DNA from: Oscillospiraceae bacterium
GTDB taxonomy: Bacteria; Bacillota; Clostridia; Oscillospirales; Ruminococcaceae
Length of the DNA: 47,461 nt
Direction: 5' to 3'
NCBI GenBank assembly: GCA_021199855.1
Contig: JAJQHD010000019.1
Location: 24,333-71,793 of the forward strand
Shown in pieces: positions 16,364-24,768 of this stretch; position 1 is the stretch's first letter; every line of letters starts with the position of its first letter. A program made the position numbers and the translations under genes. Below the pieces are notes generated by a model. That model did not search any database. It was given only the letters and a program-made list of their open reading frames with translations, and was not told the DNA's origin.

Positions 16364-18963
16364 TTACCATTTCCACAACGGTAAAGCTTGACTTAAACGG
16401 CTACAGCGTTACTCCGAGTACAAATTATACCGACACTAATATGATTGCCGTTGCATCAGGCGGTAACTTGACTATAAGTGATTCCGGTGAAGACGGCAAT
16501 ATTACTGCTACTAATCGTGCAATTCTGGTATATAACGGCGGTACGCTTAACGTGACCGATGGCACCGTTCATGGCGACAGCATCGGTATTTACAGCAACG
16601 GCGGTACTGTAACAGTTTCCGGTGGTACTGTTTCCTGCTATGCAACATCCAGCAACGGCACTTACACCTCTTATTCGGCAATCTACTGTGATACTACCTC
16701 CGGCGGTTCTCTGAGTATCACCGACGGTGAGGTTAGCGGCTACCGCGGAATTATCAACTGGGGTTCAACTGTTACAATCAGCGGCGGTACAGTTTCTGCA
16801 AATAGTGCGGCGTGCGCAATTCAGCAGACAGGCGGTTCGCTTACGATTTCCGACGGAACTGTAACCAACACAGGTACTGGTCAGGCGGTATACATTTCAC
16901 AGGGCGCAGAAGCTACCATTTCCGGTGGTTCGATTACTGCACCGTATGAAGGCTACGGTGTTGGAGTTCTCATTCAAAAGGGTACTCTTACCATGACCGG
17001 CGGCACTGTTTATGGTCATAACTTCGGTATCGGTACAAACGGAACTGATAGTTCTAGTTACTATCCGAACACTATCACTATTTCTGGCGGTGAAGTCAGT
17101 GGTACCTTTGGCATGTATCTCCCAGCTGTTGAGAGTACTACGACAATTTCCGGAAGTGCAAAAATCACCGGAACATCCACTGGTATTGAGATTCGTGCTG
17201 GTTCCCTGATTGTTAATGATGGAGAAATCAGCAGTACATCAACAACATTCTCCACAAAAACCAATGGTAATGGAGCAACTACGTATGGTGCAGGAATTTC
17301 AATTTCCCAGCACTCAACTGACAAGGATGTTTCCGTTACCATCAACGGCGGCACAATTTCCGGTTACTATAGTGTGTATGAGCTCAATACGTATGCCAGC
17401 AAGAACTCATCAAATGTTACCTTGACAATACCCAGCACAAGTACAGCAGTCATTAAGTCTACTGATACTAATGATGAGGACGAAGTTGAAGGTCAGGCAG
17501 TATACAGTGCAAGTGTCAGCGAAGGTACTTATGCTAACACCACCATCTCCATCTCCGGCGGTAGCTATTCCTCTCAAGTCGACCCCGCCTACTGCGCCGA
17601 AGGCTACGCCCCAGTAACGACAACTGACGAATCCGGTTACTACACCGTAACCGAAGCAGTCGTCAAGGGCTACGATAAGGACAGCGAGTACGTCGCAGGC
17701 TATGCAACCCTTGCAGATGCTTTGGCAGACGAGTCAGAAGACGTTGTAAAGCTAGTGCTCGTAGATAGTGACATAGTCTCGACTGATGCAACTGCATCAA
17801 AGACCTTGACAATTGATCTTGGCGGCAAGAACCTTACTATTGAATCCGGTGCAACCCTGACAGTCGCCTCAGGCGCAACAGTCACGATTGTTGACACTGC
17901 TGAAACCGGCGGTCTCGTCACCAACAACGGTACCATTGCAGTAGAAGGCACTCTTGACATAAGAGACCTTGGTTACACAACCGATTCTTACAGTGGTTCA
18001 GGCTTGCTCGGACATGAAAATGGCAAGATCACCCTCGGCGCAAGCTCAACATTCATCGTTCCTGATGTTTGGGCAACTGAATGGAGCAGTTTAGGCGCAT
18101 GGACTCCTAACTGGGCATCTGCCACTAGCTCAAGCGGAATCATCTCTTCTGCATCTCAGGGTGCAAAGATCTTCAGCTTCGGCAAGGGCTGGAAGTGCAC
18201 AAATGAGTTTGCTTCAACCTCTTACGTTTCCGGCACAACCTACTGGGAACTCAGTGGCACCTACCTCGTAGAGTACTTCAAGACCATCAGGGGCGGAAAC
18301 ATTGATGTTGATGATCCTGAGACCTGGACATACCCGACCAGCGACGACGGCAGTATGATCTTCGCGGGATGGTATTCAGATAGTACTTATGGCGCTGTTT
18401 ACACCGCAACTTCCGGCGAAGCCACAGCGAAGTTTGTAATTCTTAGCGGCGACAGCACTAATGCTGGTATCATTAACTTCCTTGGCGGTTCGTTGAGAAT
18501 GGATTATACCAACGAAGATGGTGGTTATAATTACACTCAGACTAGCCTGAGATTCGGCTATGATATCTTCATCCCTGACGGCGCAACTGATTACAGCTGG
18601 AGCTGGGTATATACACATGGTGGAAGTTCGACTTATTCCCTGACTGTTAAAGGCGAAAATTTCAGCTCGAACATCGCCGAGTATACATCCAACAGTGTGA
18701 CTACAAATGCCTCAACTAATGGATTCCGTTCAAATATGGTCGTTAATGGAATCAGTTCGAAATATTATAGCCGTACCCGTTATAGCCAGTTGACTGTGAC
18801 CTATGTAACAGCTGATGGTACAACGGTTACTGCAACTGAGGCAAAGCAGGAACGCACTGTAATCCAGGTTGCAGAAGCTATAATGGAAGACTACAAGGAC
18901 AATACAACTAGCACTCAGTATGTCTACGCTGAAGGCGTAAAAAGTGCTGCTAGCAATTCCTGA
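16291..18963 (+). CDS. Beta-helix surface protein, C-terminal part (frameshifted)
   Basis: Continuation of the preceding gene in the shifted frame; it has no ribosome binding site, no signal peptide and no sensible start, so it is not an independent gene. Beta-helix turns continue to about 17560, followed by a second FAYATLADAL-like opener (YVAGYATLADALADESEDVV, about 17690), further beta-strands, and a C-terminal domain of about 220 residues (from FKTIRGG at 18280) with SLRFGYDIFIPDGATDYSW and TVIQVAEAIMEDYKD. No LPXTG or hydrophobic anchor is seen. With the frameshift repaired the protein would be about 1,730 residues. Whether the shift is real, phase-variable or a sequencing error cannot be told here. 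Confidence 0.8.
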   Translation, partial: QSAIDAAESGDTVTLLANAEVSELITISTTVKLDLNGYSVTPSTNYTDTNMIAVASGGNLTISDSGEDGNITATNRAILVYNGGTLNVTDGTVHGDSIGIYSNGGTVTVSGGTVSCYATSSNGTYTSYSAIYCDTTSGGSLSITDGEVSGYRGIINWGSTVTISGGTVSANSAACAIQQTGGSLTISDGTVTNTGTGQAVYISQGAEATISGGSITAPYEGYGVGVLIQKGTLTMTGGTVYGHNFGIGTNGTDSSSYYPNTITISGGEVSGTFGMYLPAVESTTTISGSAKITGTSTGIEIRAGSLIVNDGEISSTSTTFSTKTNGNGATTYGAGISISQHSTDKDVSVTINGGTISGYYSVYELNTYASKNSSNVTLTIPSTSTAVIKSTDTNDEDEVEGQAVYSASVSEGTYANTTISISGGSYSSQVDPAYCAEGYAPVTTTDESGYYTVTEAVVKGYDKDSEYVAGYATLADALADESEDVVKLVLVDSDIVSTDATASKTLTIDLGGKNLTIESGATLTVASGATVTIVDTAETGGLVTNNGTIAVEGTLDIRDLGYTTDSYSGSGLLGHENGKITLGASSTFIVPDVWATEWSSLGAWTPNWASATSSSGIISSASQGAKIFSFGKGWKCTNEFASTSYVSGTTYWELSGTYLVEYFKTIRGGNIDVDDPETWTYPTSDDGSMIFAGWYSDSTYGAVYTATSGEATAKFVILSGDSTNAGIINFLGGSLRMDYTNEDGGYNYTQTSLRFGYDIFIPDGATDYSWSWVYTHGGSSTYSLTVKGENFSSNIAEYTSNSVTTNASTNGFRSNMVVNGISSKYYSRTRYSQLTVTYVTADGTTVTATEAKQERTVIQVAEAIMEDYKDNTTSTQYVYAEGVKSAASNS

Positions 18964-18984
18964 TGAACGAGAGGAGAAATCTTT

Positions 18985-19128
18985 ATGACCAATCATTACG
19001 AAGCTCCTGAGATGGGCGTTATCCTTTTTACGTTGAATGATTCGTACTTCGATGTAATTGCTAGCTATGGAGATAATGACACCGGCGGATCTGGCGATGA
19101 GGAAGAAGATAATTCAAACACCAGATAA
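18985..19128 (+). CDS. Small 47-aa peptide with YEAPEM leader-like motif
   Basis: ATG with gaggaga 9 bp upstream, 21 bp after the adhesin stop codon. The sequence starts MTNHYEAPEMGVILFTL, continues NDSYFDVIASYGDN and ends in a Gly/Ser/Asp/Glu-rich tail (TGGSGDEEEDNSNTR). Short peptides with a (Y/K)E.P.(M/L).V..F...DVI..S beginning are, in my experience of Clostridia genomes, frequent but unexplained. The conserved head plus variable tail recalls RiPP precursors or secreted signal peptides, but no maturation enzyme or transporter is nearby. It is followed directly by a terminator. Coding status is supported by the SD, position and lack of overlap. Confidence 0.6.
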   Translation: MTNHYEAPEMGVILFTLNDSYFDVIASYGDNDTGGSGDEEEDNSNTR

Positions 19129-19152
19129 AGCGAGATTATCATAACCTAACAA

Positions 19153-19184
19153 AAAAGAGGTGTCAGTTCTCTGGCGTCTCTTTT
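19153..19184 (+). terminator. Terminator after the adhesin-peptide unit
   Basis: 12-bp stem including G-U pairs (aaaagaggtgtc / ggcgtctctttt), loop of 8 nt, ending in T4. The following Shine-Dalgarno (gggagaggagagg) begins right at its end, so the next gene may be reached by readthrough. Confidence 0.7.
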
Positions 19185-19199
19185 GGGAGAGGAGAGGAA

Positions 19200-19844
19200 A
19201 TGTTGAGAAGTACGAGAATTTTAGCGGTAATTGGGCTTTTGGTGGCGGTTATGATTATGACTTGCGGGTGCCAGGAGATAACGTCTGACAGTGAGTCTGT
19301 GACTACTGATTCGGCGGTTACTGAGGAGGTTTCGGGAGAGACTTCTGAAGGTTTGGCTGATGAGGGCGCGGTTTCCGCGGATGAATCTTCTGAGGAAGAG
19401 GAATCTGGGGCGGCTCAAGGGTCTTTGGCTCCGGGAAGCGAGATCGCTAGTGGGTCGGTCGACACCGAGACTCCGCACATCGAAACCGATTCCGGCGACA
19501 ACGAGGTCACTTTCTCTGATGCCGAATCTTCTGATGACGAAGATGAAACAGGCTCGACTGATGATTCTGTGAGCATTGACGACGAGGACGATTCAGTAAC
19601 ACTTGACGAGTCGGAATCAGCAAGCTCAGGAAGTACAACCTCCTCAAGCACATTAGTAAGCCCAGGCACGTCTTCAAGCTCGTCTGGAAGCCTTTGGTCG
19701 AGCACTGAAAGCTCTTCGGGCGACAGCAGCTCATCCACCGGCGACAACGACACCGAATATTCGGATGACACAACCGACAACGGTTCCGACGAAACGGTAA
19801 AGAAGACAGAAAGCACCGATGAGGGCTGGACAGACTACTATTGA
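19200..19844 (+). CDS. Acidic Ser/Thr/Glu-rich lipoprotein, unknown function
   Basis: 214 residues. The N-terminus MLRSTRILAVIGLLVAVMIM followed by TCGC-Q looks like a lipoprotein signal with a Cys after Gly (C24), although the -3 residue is not the usual Leu. Everything after is low-complexity: Ser, Asp, Glu, Thr and Gly, with a poly-Ser stretch (about residues 140-185). No domain is recognisable. Such stretches usually act as extended stalks or wall-spanning linkers. Strong SD (gagagg) 6 bp before the ATG. It lies between the adhesin/peptide unit and the second SANT-like gene and may be part of the same surface locus; this is inference. Confidence 0.6.
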   Translation: MLRSTRILAVIGLLVAVMIMTCGCQEITSDSESVTTDSAVTEEVSGETSEGLADEGAVSADESSEEEESGAAQGSLAPGSEIASGSVDTETPHIETDSGDNEVTFSDAESSDDEDETGSTDDSVSIDDEDDSVTLDESESASSGSTTSSSTLVSPGTSSSSSGSLWSSTESSSGDSSSSTGDNDTEYSDDTTDNGSDETVKKTESTDEGWTDYY

Positions 19845-19926
19845 AGCCTCAGAAACCGCGCGTATTCTCTTTGGAGAACGGCATAAGCAAACTTTGAAGC
19901 TAACAAGAAAGACAAGGTGAAACCCT

Positions 19927-20166
19927 ATGCCGGAAAGCACAAAAACTGAAAAACAGCGTTCAAGGAAAAAAGAAAGCCGTAAGCGCTACTATGCCAAGAC
20001 CGCTAACCTCTATCCACGTCATTCGTGGACGGAGGAGGAAGTCAAGATGGTAATGGAGCACTCTGTCCCCGACAGCGAGCTTTCTGAAAAGATCCACCGT
20101 TCAGTGAAATCCATCCAGCAAAAGCGCCTGGTTGAGAAAAAGAAGTCGGCGGATTTAACGCTATAG
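19927..20166 (+). CDS. Small Myb/SANT-like DNA-binding protein (paralogue 2)
   Basis: 79 residues, basic. RKRYYAKTANLYPRHSWTEEE, then PDSELSEKIHRSVKSIQQKR, has the same layout as the protein at 10235-10468 and is 70% identical over the shared 50 residues, with unrelated N- and C-terminal tails. The Trp plus Glu cluster followed by the RSVKSIQ helix is the Myb/SANT-like helix-turn-helix pattern. Weak SD (aaggtga) before the ATG; a terminator follows at once. The two copies lie 9.7 kb apart and each stands next to a lineage-specific locus. Function unknown; DNA binding is inferred. Confidence 0.7.
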   Translation: MPESTKTEKQRSRKKESRKRYYAKTANLYPRHSWTEEEVKMVMEHSVPDSELSEKIHRSVKSIQQKRLVEKKKSADLTL

Positions 20167-20173
20167 CATCAAG

Positions 20174-20203
20174 GAGCGACGAAATGTCGCTCTTTTGTTT
20201 TTT
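20174..20203 (+). terminator. Terminator after the second SANT-like gene
   Basis: 7-bp stem gagcgac / gtcgctc with a 5-nt loop, followed by ttttgtttttt. Confidence 0.88.
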
Positions 20204-20250
20204 GCCGAAAACAAACTCACAAATTTTGCTCTCCGTACCGCCTAAACCAC

Positions 20251-20279
20251 TTGCAACCGGCGATTATTTGGAGTATAAT
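20251..20279 (+). promoter_or_regulatory. Sigma-A-type promoter of the lipoprotein/two-component operon
   Basis: TTGCAA (20251-20256), 17-bp spacer, TATAAT (20274-20279), 41 bp before the ATG at 20321. Confidence 0.8.
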
Positions 20280-20320
20280 AAACTTTGGCTGATTATGTGA
20301 ATATGGCAGGAGGCGGGCTG

Positions 20321-21631
20321 ATGAAAAGAATACTTCTGGTTGTTCTCAGTTGCCTGCTTCTAACCGGATGTGAGGCGTTCACCTTCTCTGTTGACGAGCT
20401 CCTCGTGGCTCCGAGCATTTCCGATGACCAGGAAGCGCTCAAGCAAGCGCTTTATGACAATGTTGGTCGCTCCGTAACCCTTGCCTATCCCCAGTCTGGC
20501 GACTACCGTTCGGCATTCGTAATTGAGGATCTTGACGGCGACAGTAACGACGAAGCACTTGTCTTCTATACGGAATCAAGTGCCACTGCCTCCGGAACGG
20601 GCGAGAATGTCCGCGTCGCGGTCTTTGATAAAGACTCAGGTGGTGACTGGAACGCGATGTATGAGATTGCGGGCGGCGGCTCCTCTGTAGACACAGTCAT
20701 AGTTCTGAACTATGGCGATGTGACAGATATCGTCATCGGCTATGGGACATCGGTTCACGACGAATCGGTTGTCAGCATCTACAGATACGAAAACGGCATC
20801 CTCCGTTCAACCTACGACGGCTGGTACACCGAAATGATAAGCGCGGACATCGACCTCTGCGGCACCGACGAGATAGTTCTCTTCAAAAAGTCGGGAACTG
20901 CGGTCTCAGTTGGAGTCATCAAGTCAAGCGATGGCTTGAGCTATGTGACGGCTGAGAGAATGCTCACATCAAGCGTTTCGGCTATTTCAAACTATGTCTG
21001 CGGAATCCTCTATGGCGAAACGGGCGCGCTCTTTATAGACGTAACCGATGAGGATGGCTATCTTCTGACGGAAGTGGTCTACCTTTCGGGAGACAATCTT
21101 GTCTGCCTTTCAGCAATGGATTCAGAACTTCTCTGGACGACCGAGAGAACCGGCGGATATCTGTCTATGGATTACGACGGCGACGGCGTTGTTGAAATCC
21201 CGACGCTCGGTCTCTTTTCCGGATATTCAGGAGGGAGCGGCGCCGAATACATGGTGAACTGGCTCAGCTACAGCGAGGAAGAGCTTTTGTTCACGGCAGA
21301 ATCGAGCTCTTACTACAGCCTTTCGGACACCTTCATTTTCAAGCTCCCGTCGAGATGGACAAACTTCGTTTCTGTCTTAAGGGACAGCGACACCGGCGAG
21401 ATTACATTCGTCGAGTATGACAGAACCGCCGACAGCCTGTCCGAAATGACAAAGTTACTCAGTATAATTTCAGTAAGCTCCCGAAGTGTTGACACCTATT
21501 TAGATGACGGCTACACACTGATAACTGAGACCGACAGCATGGCTTATCTCTATAAGAAGCTCGCTGACGAGGATGAGCCACTGTTACTGACGTCTGATGA
21601 GATTTCCGATAATTTATATATAATAGAATGA
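20321..21631 (+). CDS. Lipoprotein with FG-GAP-like Asp-rich repeats
   Basis: 436 residues from the ATG at 20321 (caggagg 8 bp upstream). Signal MKRILLVVLSCLLLTGC is a textbook lipobox, with lipidated Cys17. The mature part contains short acidic motifs such as VIEDLDGDSNDEALVFY and MDYDGDGVVEIPTLG, the D-x-D-G-D pattern of FG-GAP/VCBS-type beta-propeller blades that often bind calcium. No enzyme motif is seen. It is the first gene of an operon with a response regulator and histidine kinase (21-bp gap), so it may be a cell-surface sensor or accessory for that two-component system; this is inference. Confidence 0.72.
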   Translation: MKRILLVVLSCLLLTGCEAFTFSVDELLVAPSISDDQEALKQALYDNVGRSVTLAYPQSGDYRSAFVIEDLDGDSNDEALVFYTESSATASGTGENVRVAVFDKDSGGDWNAMYEIAGGGSSVDTVIVLNYGDVTDIVIGYGTSVHDESVVSIYRYENGILRSTYDGWYTEMISADIDLCGTDEIVLFKKSGTAVSVGVIKSSDGLSYVTAERMLTSSVSAISNYVCGILYGETGALFIDVTDEDGYLLTEVVYLSGDNLVCLSAMDSELLWTTERTGGYLSMDYDGDGVVEIPTLGLFSGYSGGSGAEYMVNWLSYSEEELLFTAESSSYYSLSDTFIFKLPSRWTNFVSVLRDSDTGEITFVEYDRTADSLSEMTKLLSIISVSSRSVDTYLDDGYTLITETDSMAYLYKKLADEDEPLLLTSDEISDNLYIIE

Positions 21632-21652
21632 GAAAAAGTAAGGAGAATATGC

Positions 21653-22357
21653 ATGAAGCGTGTTTTGGTCTGTGAGGACGAGGATTCGATAAGAGAGTTC
21701 GTCGTACTTAATCTTAAAAGAAGCGGCTATGATGTTGTTGACGTCAACTGCGGCGAGGCTGCCGTGAAAGCATTTGATGACGCAGGAGGCAATTTCGATG
21801 CGGCGCTTTTGGATATCATGATGCCCGGGATGGACGGCTTCGCTGTCTGCAAGTATCTCCGTGAAAGAAGCGCAAAGATAGGAATAATCATGCTTTCAGC
21901 CAAATCTCAGGAGATGGACAAGGTCTCATCCTTAATGATGGGCGCCGACGACTATATCACAAAGCCGTTCTCGATTTCAGAATTAGTGGCAAGAGTGGAC
22001 GCAATCTGCCGCAGAGTCAGCCTTATGGACTCATCCAAAATGGATAACGGCGACGAAATAACCTCAGGACCGTTTGTAATTAACTTAAAGAGCCGTGTTC
22101 TTATGAAAAACGGCAAGCCGGTAGACCTGACCCAGGTCGAGTATCAGATAATGGAGTTCTTCCTCAAAAACCAGAACACCGCACTTGACAGAATGACAAT
22201 CTTAAAGCAGATCTGGGGAGACAACTACTACGGCGAAGAAAAGATAGTCGACGTAAATATAAGAAGAATCAGAATGAAGATTGAAGACGAGCCGTCGAGT
22301 CCCAAATACATAATCACTATCTGGGGTTACGGCTACAAATGGAGCTCCGGCGAATAA
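21653..22357 (+). CDS. OmpR/PhoB-family response regulator
   Basis: 234 residues. Receiver domain (1-120) with acidic pocket E8-D9-E10, phospho-acceptor D54 in LLDIMMPGMDG and K104 in YITKPFS; the switch position is S82 (MLSAK). The C-terminal half (about 130-233) is a winged-helix DNA-binding domain with VEYQIMEFFLKN and VDVNIRRIRMKIE. ATG preceded by aaggag. The cognate histidine kinase follows 13 bp after the stop. Regulon unknown; the upstream lipoprotein gene is the closest candidate target or partner. Confidence 0.95.
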   Translation: MKRVLVCEDEDSIREFVVLNLKRSGYDVVDVNCGEAAVKAFDDAGGNFDAALLDIMMPGMDGFAVCKYLRERSAKIGIIMLSAKSQEMDKVSSLMMGADDYITKPFSISELVARVDAICRRVSLMDSSKMDNGDEITSGPFVINLKSRVLMKNGKPVDLTQVEYQIMEFFLKNQNTALDRMTILKQIWGDNYYGEEKIVDVNIRRIRMKIEDEPSSPKYIITIWGYGYKWSSGE

Positions 22358-22370
22358 GAGTTGAGCGTTG

Positions 22371-23783
22371 ATGCTGAAGAGGAAAATAGGGCAGAGCATA
22401 ACCAGCAGATGGCTAGTTAACTCGATGGGCATAGTTTTGGCTGTGCTCCTCGTGGTTGATGTGCTTGCTCTTGTCATTTTCAGTAACTACTATACGAATG
22501 CCGCCGAGCAGAACCTGACAGCAAAGCTTGAATCGGTGATATCTCCACTTTCGAGATACCAGACCGTCTCTGGATTAGAGAGCGAAATAGAATCCTCCGT
22601 GACTGAATTTGACGAGAAAGAGAAGTATGAGCTTTTAGCACTCAGCTCTTCGGGGGAAGTGCTCCTTTCGAGCTCCGGCTTTGAACCGTCAGAGTGGCTG
22701 GATTTATCCGGCTATGAAAAGGCACTCGACTCTTCAGACGGCGAATACTGCGAAACACTGAAGCTGTCAACCGGCGAAAAGGTCATGTGCTACACCGTGG
22801 TTCTTTCCTCAACCAGTAGCGAATATGGCGCGCTGATGCTTTTAACGTCGATTGACCTCATAGACAGGCAGATTTTCAGAATAGGCGTTGTACTTAGCCT
22901 GTCACTTCTTGCAATCATACTTCTCATGCTCTTTGCGGGACTGTCGTTTGTACGGTCGATAGTAGTACCCGTCCGGCAGATGTGCGATATTTCAAAAAAA
23001 TACGCCGAAGGCGATTTCCGCGAAAGAATCGACCCGAAGACATCCGATGAAATCGGCGAGCTTGCCCAGTCCATTAACTACATGGCAACCGAGCTCGAAA
23101 ACTCCGACAAAGTCAAAAACGAGTTTATATCGTCTGTATCACACGAACTCCGCACGCCTTTGACTGCAATCAAGGGCTGGAGCGAAACGGCACTTGAAAT
23201 GTCCGACGACCCCGAAACCATCCAGAAGGCGATGAAAGTAATCACTGGCGAGACAGAGCGCCTTTCCGAAATGGTCGAGGAGCTCCTTGACTTCTCCCGA
23301 ATCGAAGACGGACGGTTCACCCTCAACCGTGAAACCTGCGATATTTTGGCAGAGCTCGGAGAAGCAGTTTTAATCTACGGCGAACGGGCAAAATCGCTTG
23401 GAATCAAGCTCGAATACTTTGAGCCGGAAATGCTTCCGTTCGTCTATGGCGACCGGGCAAGGCTCAGGCAGGTTTTCATAAACATAATCGATAACGCCGT
23501 TAAGTACACCAATTCTGGTGGCACCGTCTCGGTTGAGGCGTTTGAAAAAAGTAAAGAAATAGTAGTCCTCATTTCGGACACCGGCGTTGGAATCGCGCCC
23601 CAGGATCTCCCGAAAGTAAAGACGAAATTCTATAAAGCCAATCACACACGCCGTGGCTCGGGCATCGGCTTGGCAGTTGCCAACGAAATCGTCGAAATGC
23701 ACGGCGGAAACTTAACCATCAACAGCGAACTCGGCAAGGGCACGACGGTTCGGATAACCCTGCCGATTACGGAACAATTTTAG
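22371..23783 (+). CDS. Sensor histidine kinase
   Basis: 470 residues. Two membrane helices (about 17-38 and 168-195) flank an extracytoplasmic sensor of some 130 residues; then HAMP (about 195-247), HisKA with H258 in SVSHELRTPLTAIKGW, and HATPase with N375 in NIIDNAVKYT, SDTGVGI (402-408) and the C-terminal SGIGLAVANEIVEMHGG. This is the PhoR/ResE type. The ATG at 22371 follows the response regulator stop by 13 bp without a clear SD, suggesting translational coupling; a TTG immediately before it is less likely. The extracytoplasmic part has no recognisable sensor fold. Confidence 0.95.
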   Translation: MLKRKIGQSITSRWLVNSMGIVLAVLLVVDVLALVIFSNYYTNAAEQNLTAKLESVISPLSRYQTVSGLESEIESSVTEFDEKEKYELLALSSSGEVLLSSSGFEPSEWLDLSGYEKALDSSDGEYCETLKLSTGEKVMCYTVVLSSTSSEYGALMLLTSIDLIDRQIFRIGVVLSLSLLAIILLMLFAGLSFVRSIVVPVRQMCDISKKYAEGDFRERIDPKTSDEIGELAQSINYMATELENSDKVKNEFISSVSHELRTPLTAIKGWSETALEMSDDPETIQKAMKVITGETERLSEMVEELLDFSRIEDGRFTLNRETCDILAELGEAVLIYGERAKSLGIKLEYFEPEMLPFVYGDRARLRQVFINIIDNAVKYTNSGGTVSVEAFEKSKEIVVLISDTGVGIAPQDLPKVKTKFYKANHTRRGSGIGLAVANEIVEMHGGNLTINSELGKGTTVRITLPITEQF

Positions 23784-23799
23784 CAAACAGGAGGTTATA

Positions 23800-24768
23800 A
23801 TGAGCAAAAAGACAGAAACAAAAAACGAGCCTGAATTCAAGTCGAAAATCGGCGGTCAGGCACTCATAGAGGGAATCATGATGAAAGGCGTCGACACCGA
23901 AGCCATGGCAGTCCGTCTCCCGAATGGAGAAATCGAGGTTGAAACGTGGGAGCTTAAGCCCGCAAAGTGGTATCGCAAGGTGCCGTTTATCCGCGGATGT
24001 GTCAACATGGTTGTAAGCTTTATCGACGGTTATAAGTGCCTTTCAAAGTCGGCAGATAAGTCGATGGAAGGAATCGAGGAGGAAGAGCCCTCAAAGTTCG
24101 AGAAGTGGCTGACCGACAAGTTCGGCGACAAGCTTATGAACGGAATCATGGTTGTCGCAACCGTTTTGGGGGTACTTCTGGCGCTCCTTCTCTTCATGTA
24201 TCTCCCGGCACTTGCCACAAGAGGAGTTTCATATCTCATCCCGGCACTTGCCGAAATGAGCTTTGTAAAGAACCTCATCGAAGGCATCATAAAAATTGGC
24301 ATATTCGTAATTTACCTCTGGGCAACAAGCCTTCTTTCTGACATGCGAAGAACCTATGAATATCACGGCGCTGAGCATAAGACCATCTTCTGCTATGAGC
24401 ATGGGCTCGACCTCACCGTTGAGAACGTCAAGAAGCAAAAGCGCTTCCATCCGAGATGCGGCACTTCGTTCACGTTTTTAGTGCTCTTTATCTCAATATT
24501 TGTATTCTCGATATTCCAGGTTCCGTGGGATTCGCTTCTTCTGAGAGTCGGTGCACATATCATCCTTCTTCCGATAATAGTAGCGATTGCATATGAACTC
24601 ATCCGGCTCGCAGGAAAGTATGACAATATCTTCACAAAGATTATTTCTGCACCTGGTCTCTGGATTCAGAGACTCACGACAAAGGAGCCGGACGACTCCC
24701 AGATTGAAGTCGCAATCGCCGCATTCAAGCCCTGCATCCCCGAGGACAGAGAACGTGACAGATGGTAA
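23800..24768 (+). CDS. DUF1385 membrane protein
   Basis: 322 residues. Begins with the family signature KIGGQALIEGIMMKG and has YEYHGAEHKTIFCYEHGLDL (about 187-206) and RFHPRCGTSF (about 215-224), all typical of DUF1385. Four or five hydrophobic segments (about 107-133, 140-160, 165-180, 226-243, 247-268). In many Firmicutes this gene stands directly before prmC, as here, where the two overlap by 7 bp; the biochemical function is not known to me. The His/Cys/Glu motif could bind a metal (inference). Good SD (aggaggt) before the ATG. Confidence 0.9.
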   Translation: MSKKTETKNEPEFKSKIGGQALIEGIMMKGVDTEAMAVRLPNGEIEVETWELKPAKWYRKVPFIRGCVNMVVSFIDGYKCLSKSADKSMEGIEEEEPSKFEKWLTDKFGDKLMNGIMVVATVLGVLLALLLFMYLPALATRGVSYLIPALAEMSFVKNLIEGIIKIGIFVIYLWATSLLSDMRRTYEYHGAEHKTIFCYEHGLDLTVENVKKQKRFHPRCGTSFTFLVLFISIFVFSIFQVPWDSLLLRVGAHIILLPIIVAIAYELIRLAGKYDNIFTKIISAPGLWIQRLTTKEPDDSQIEVAIAAFKPCIPEDRERDRW

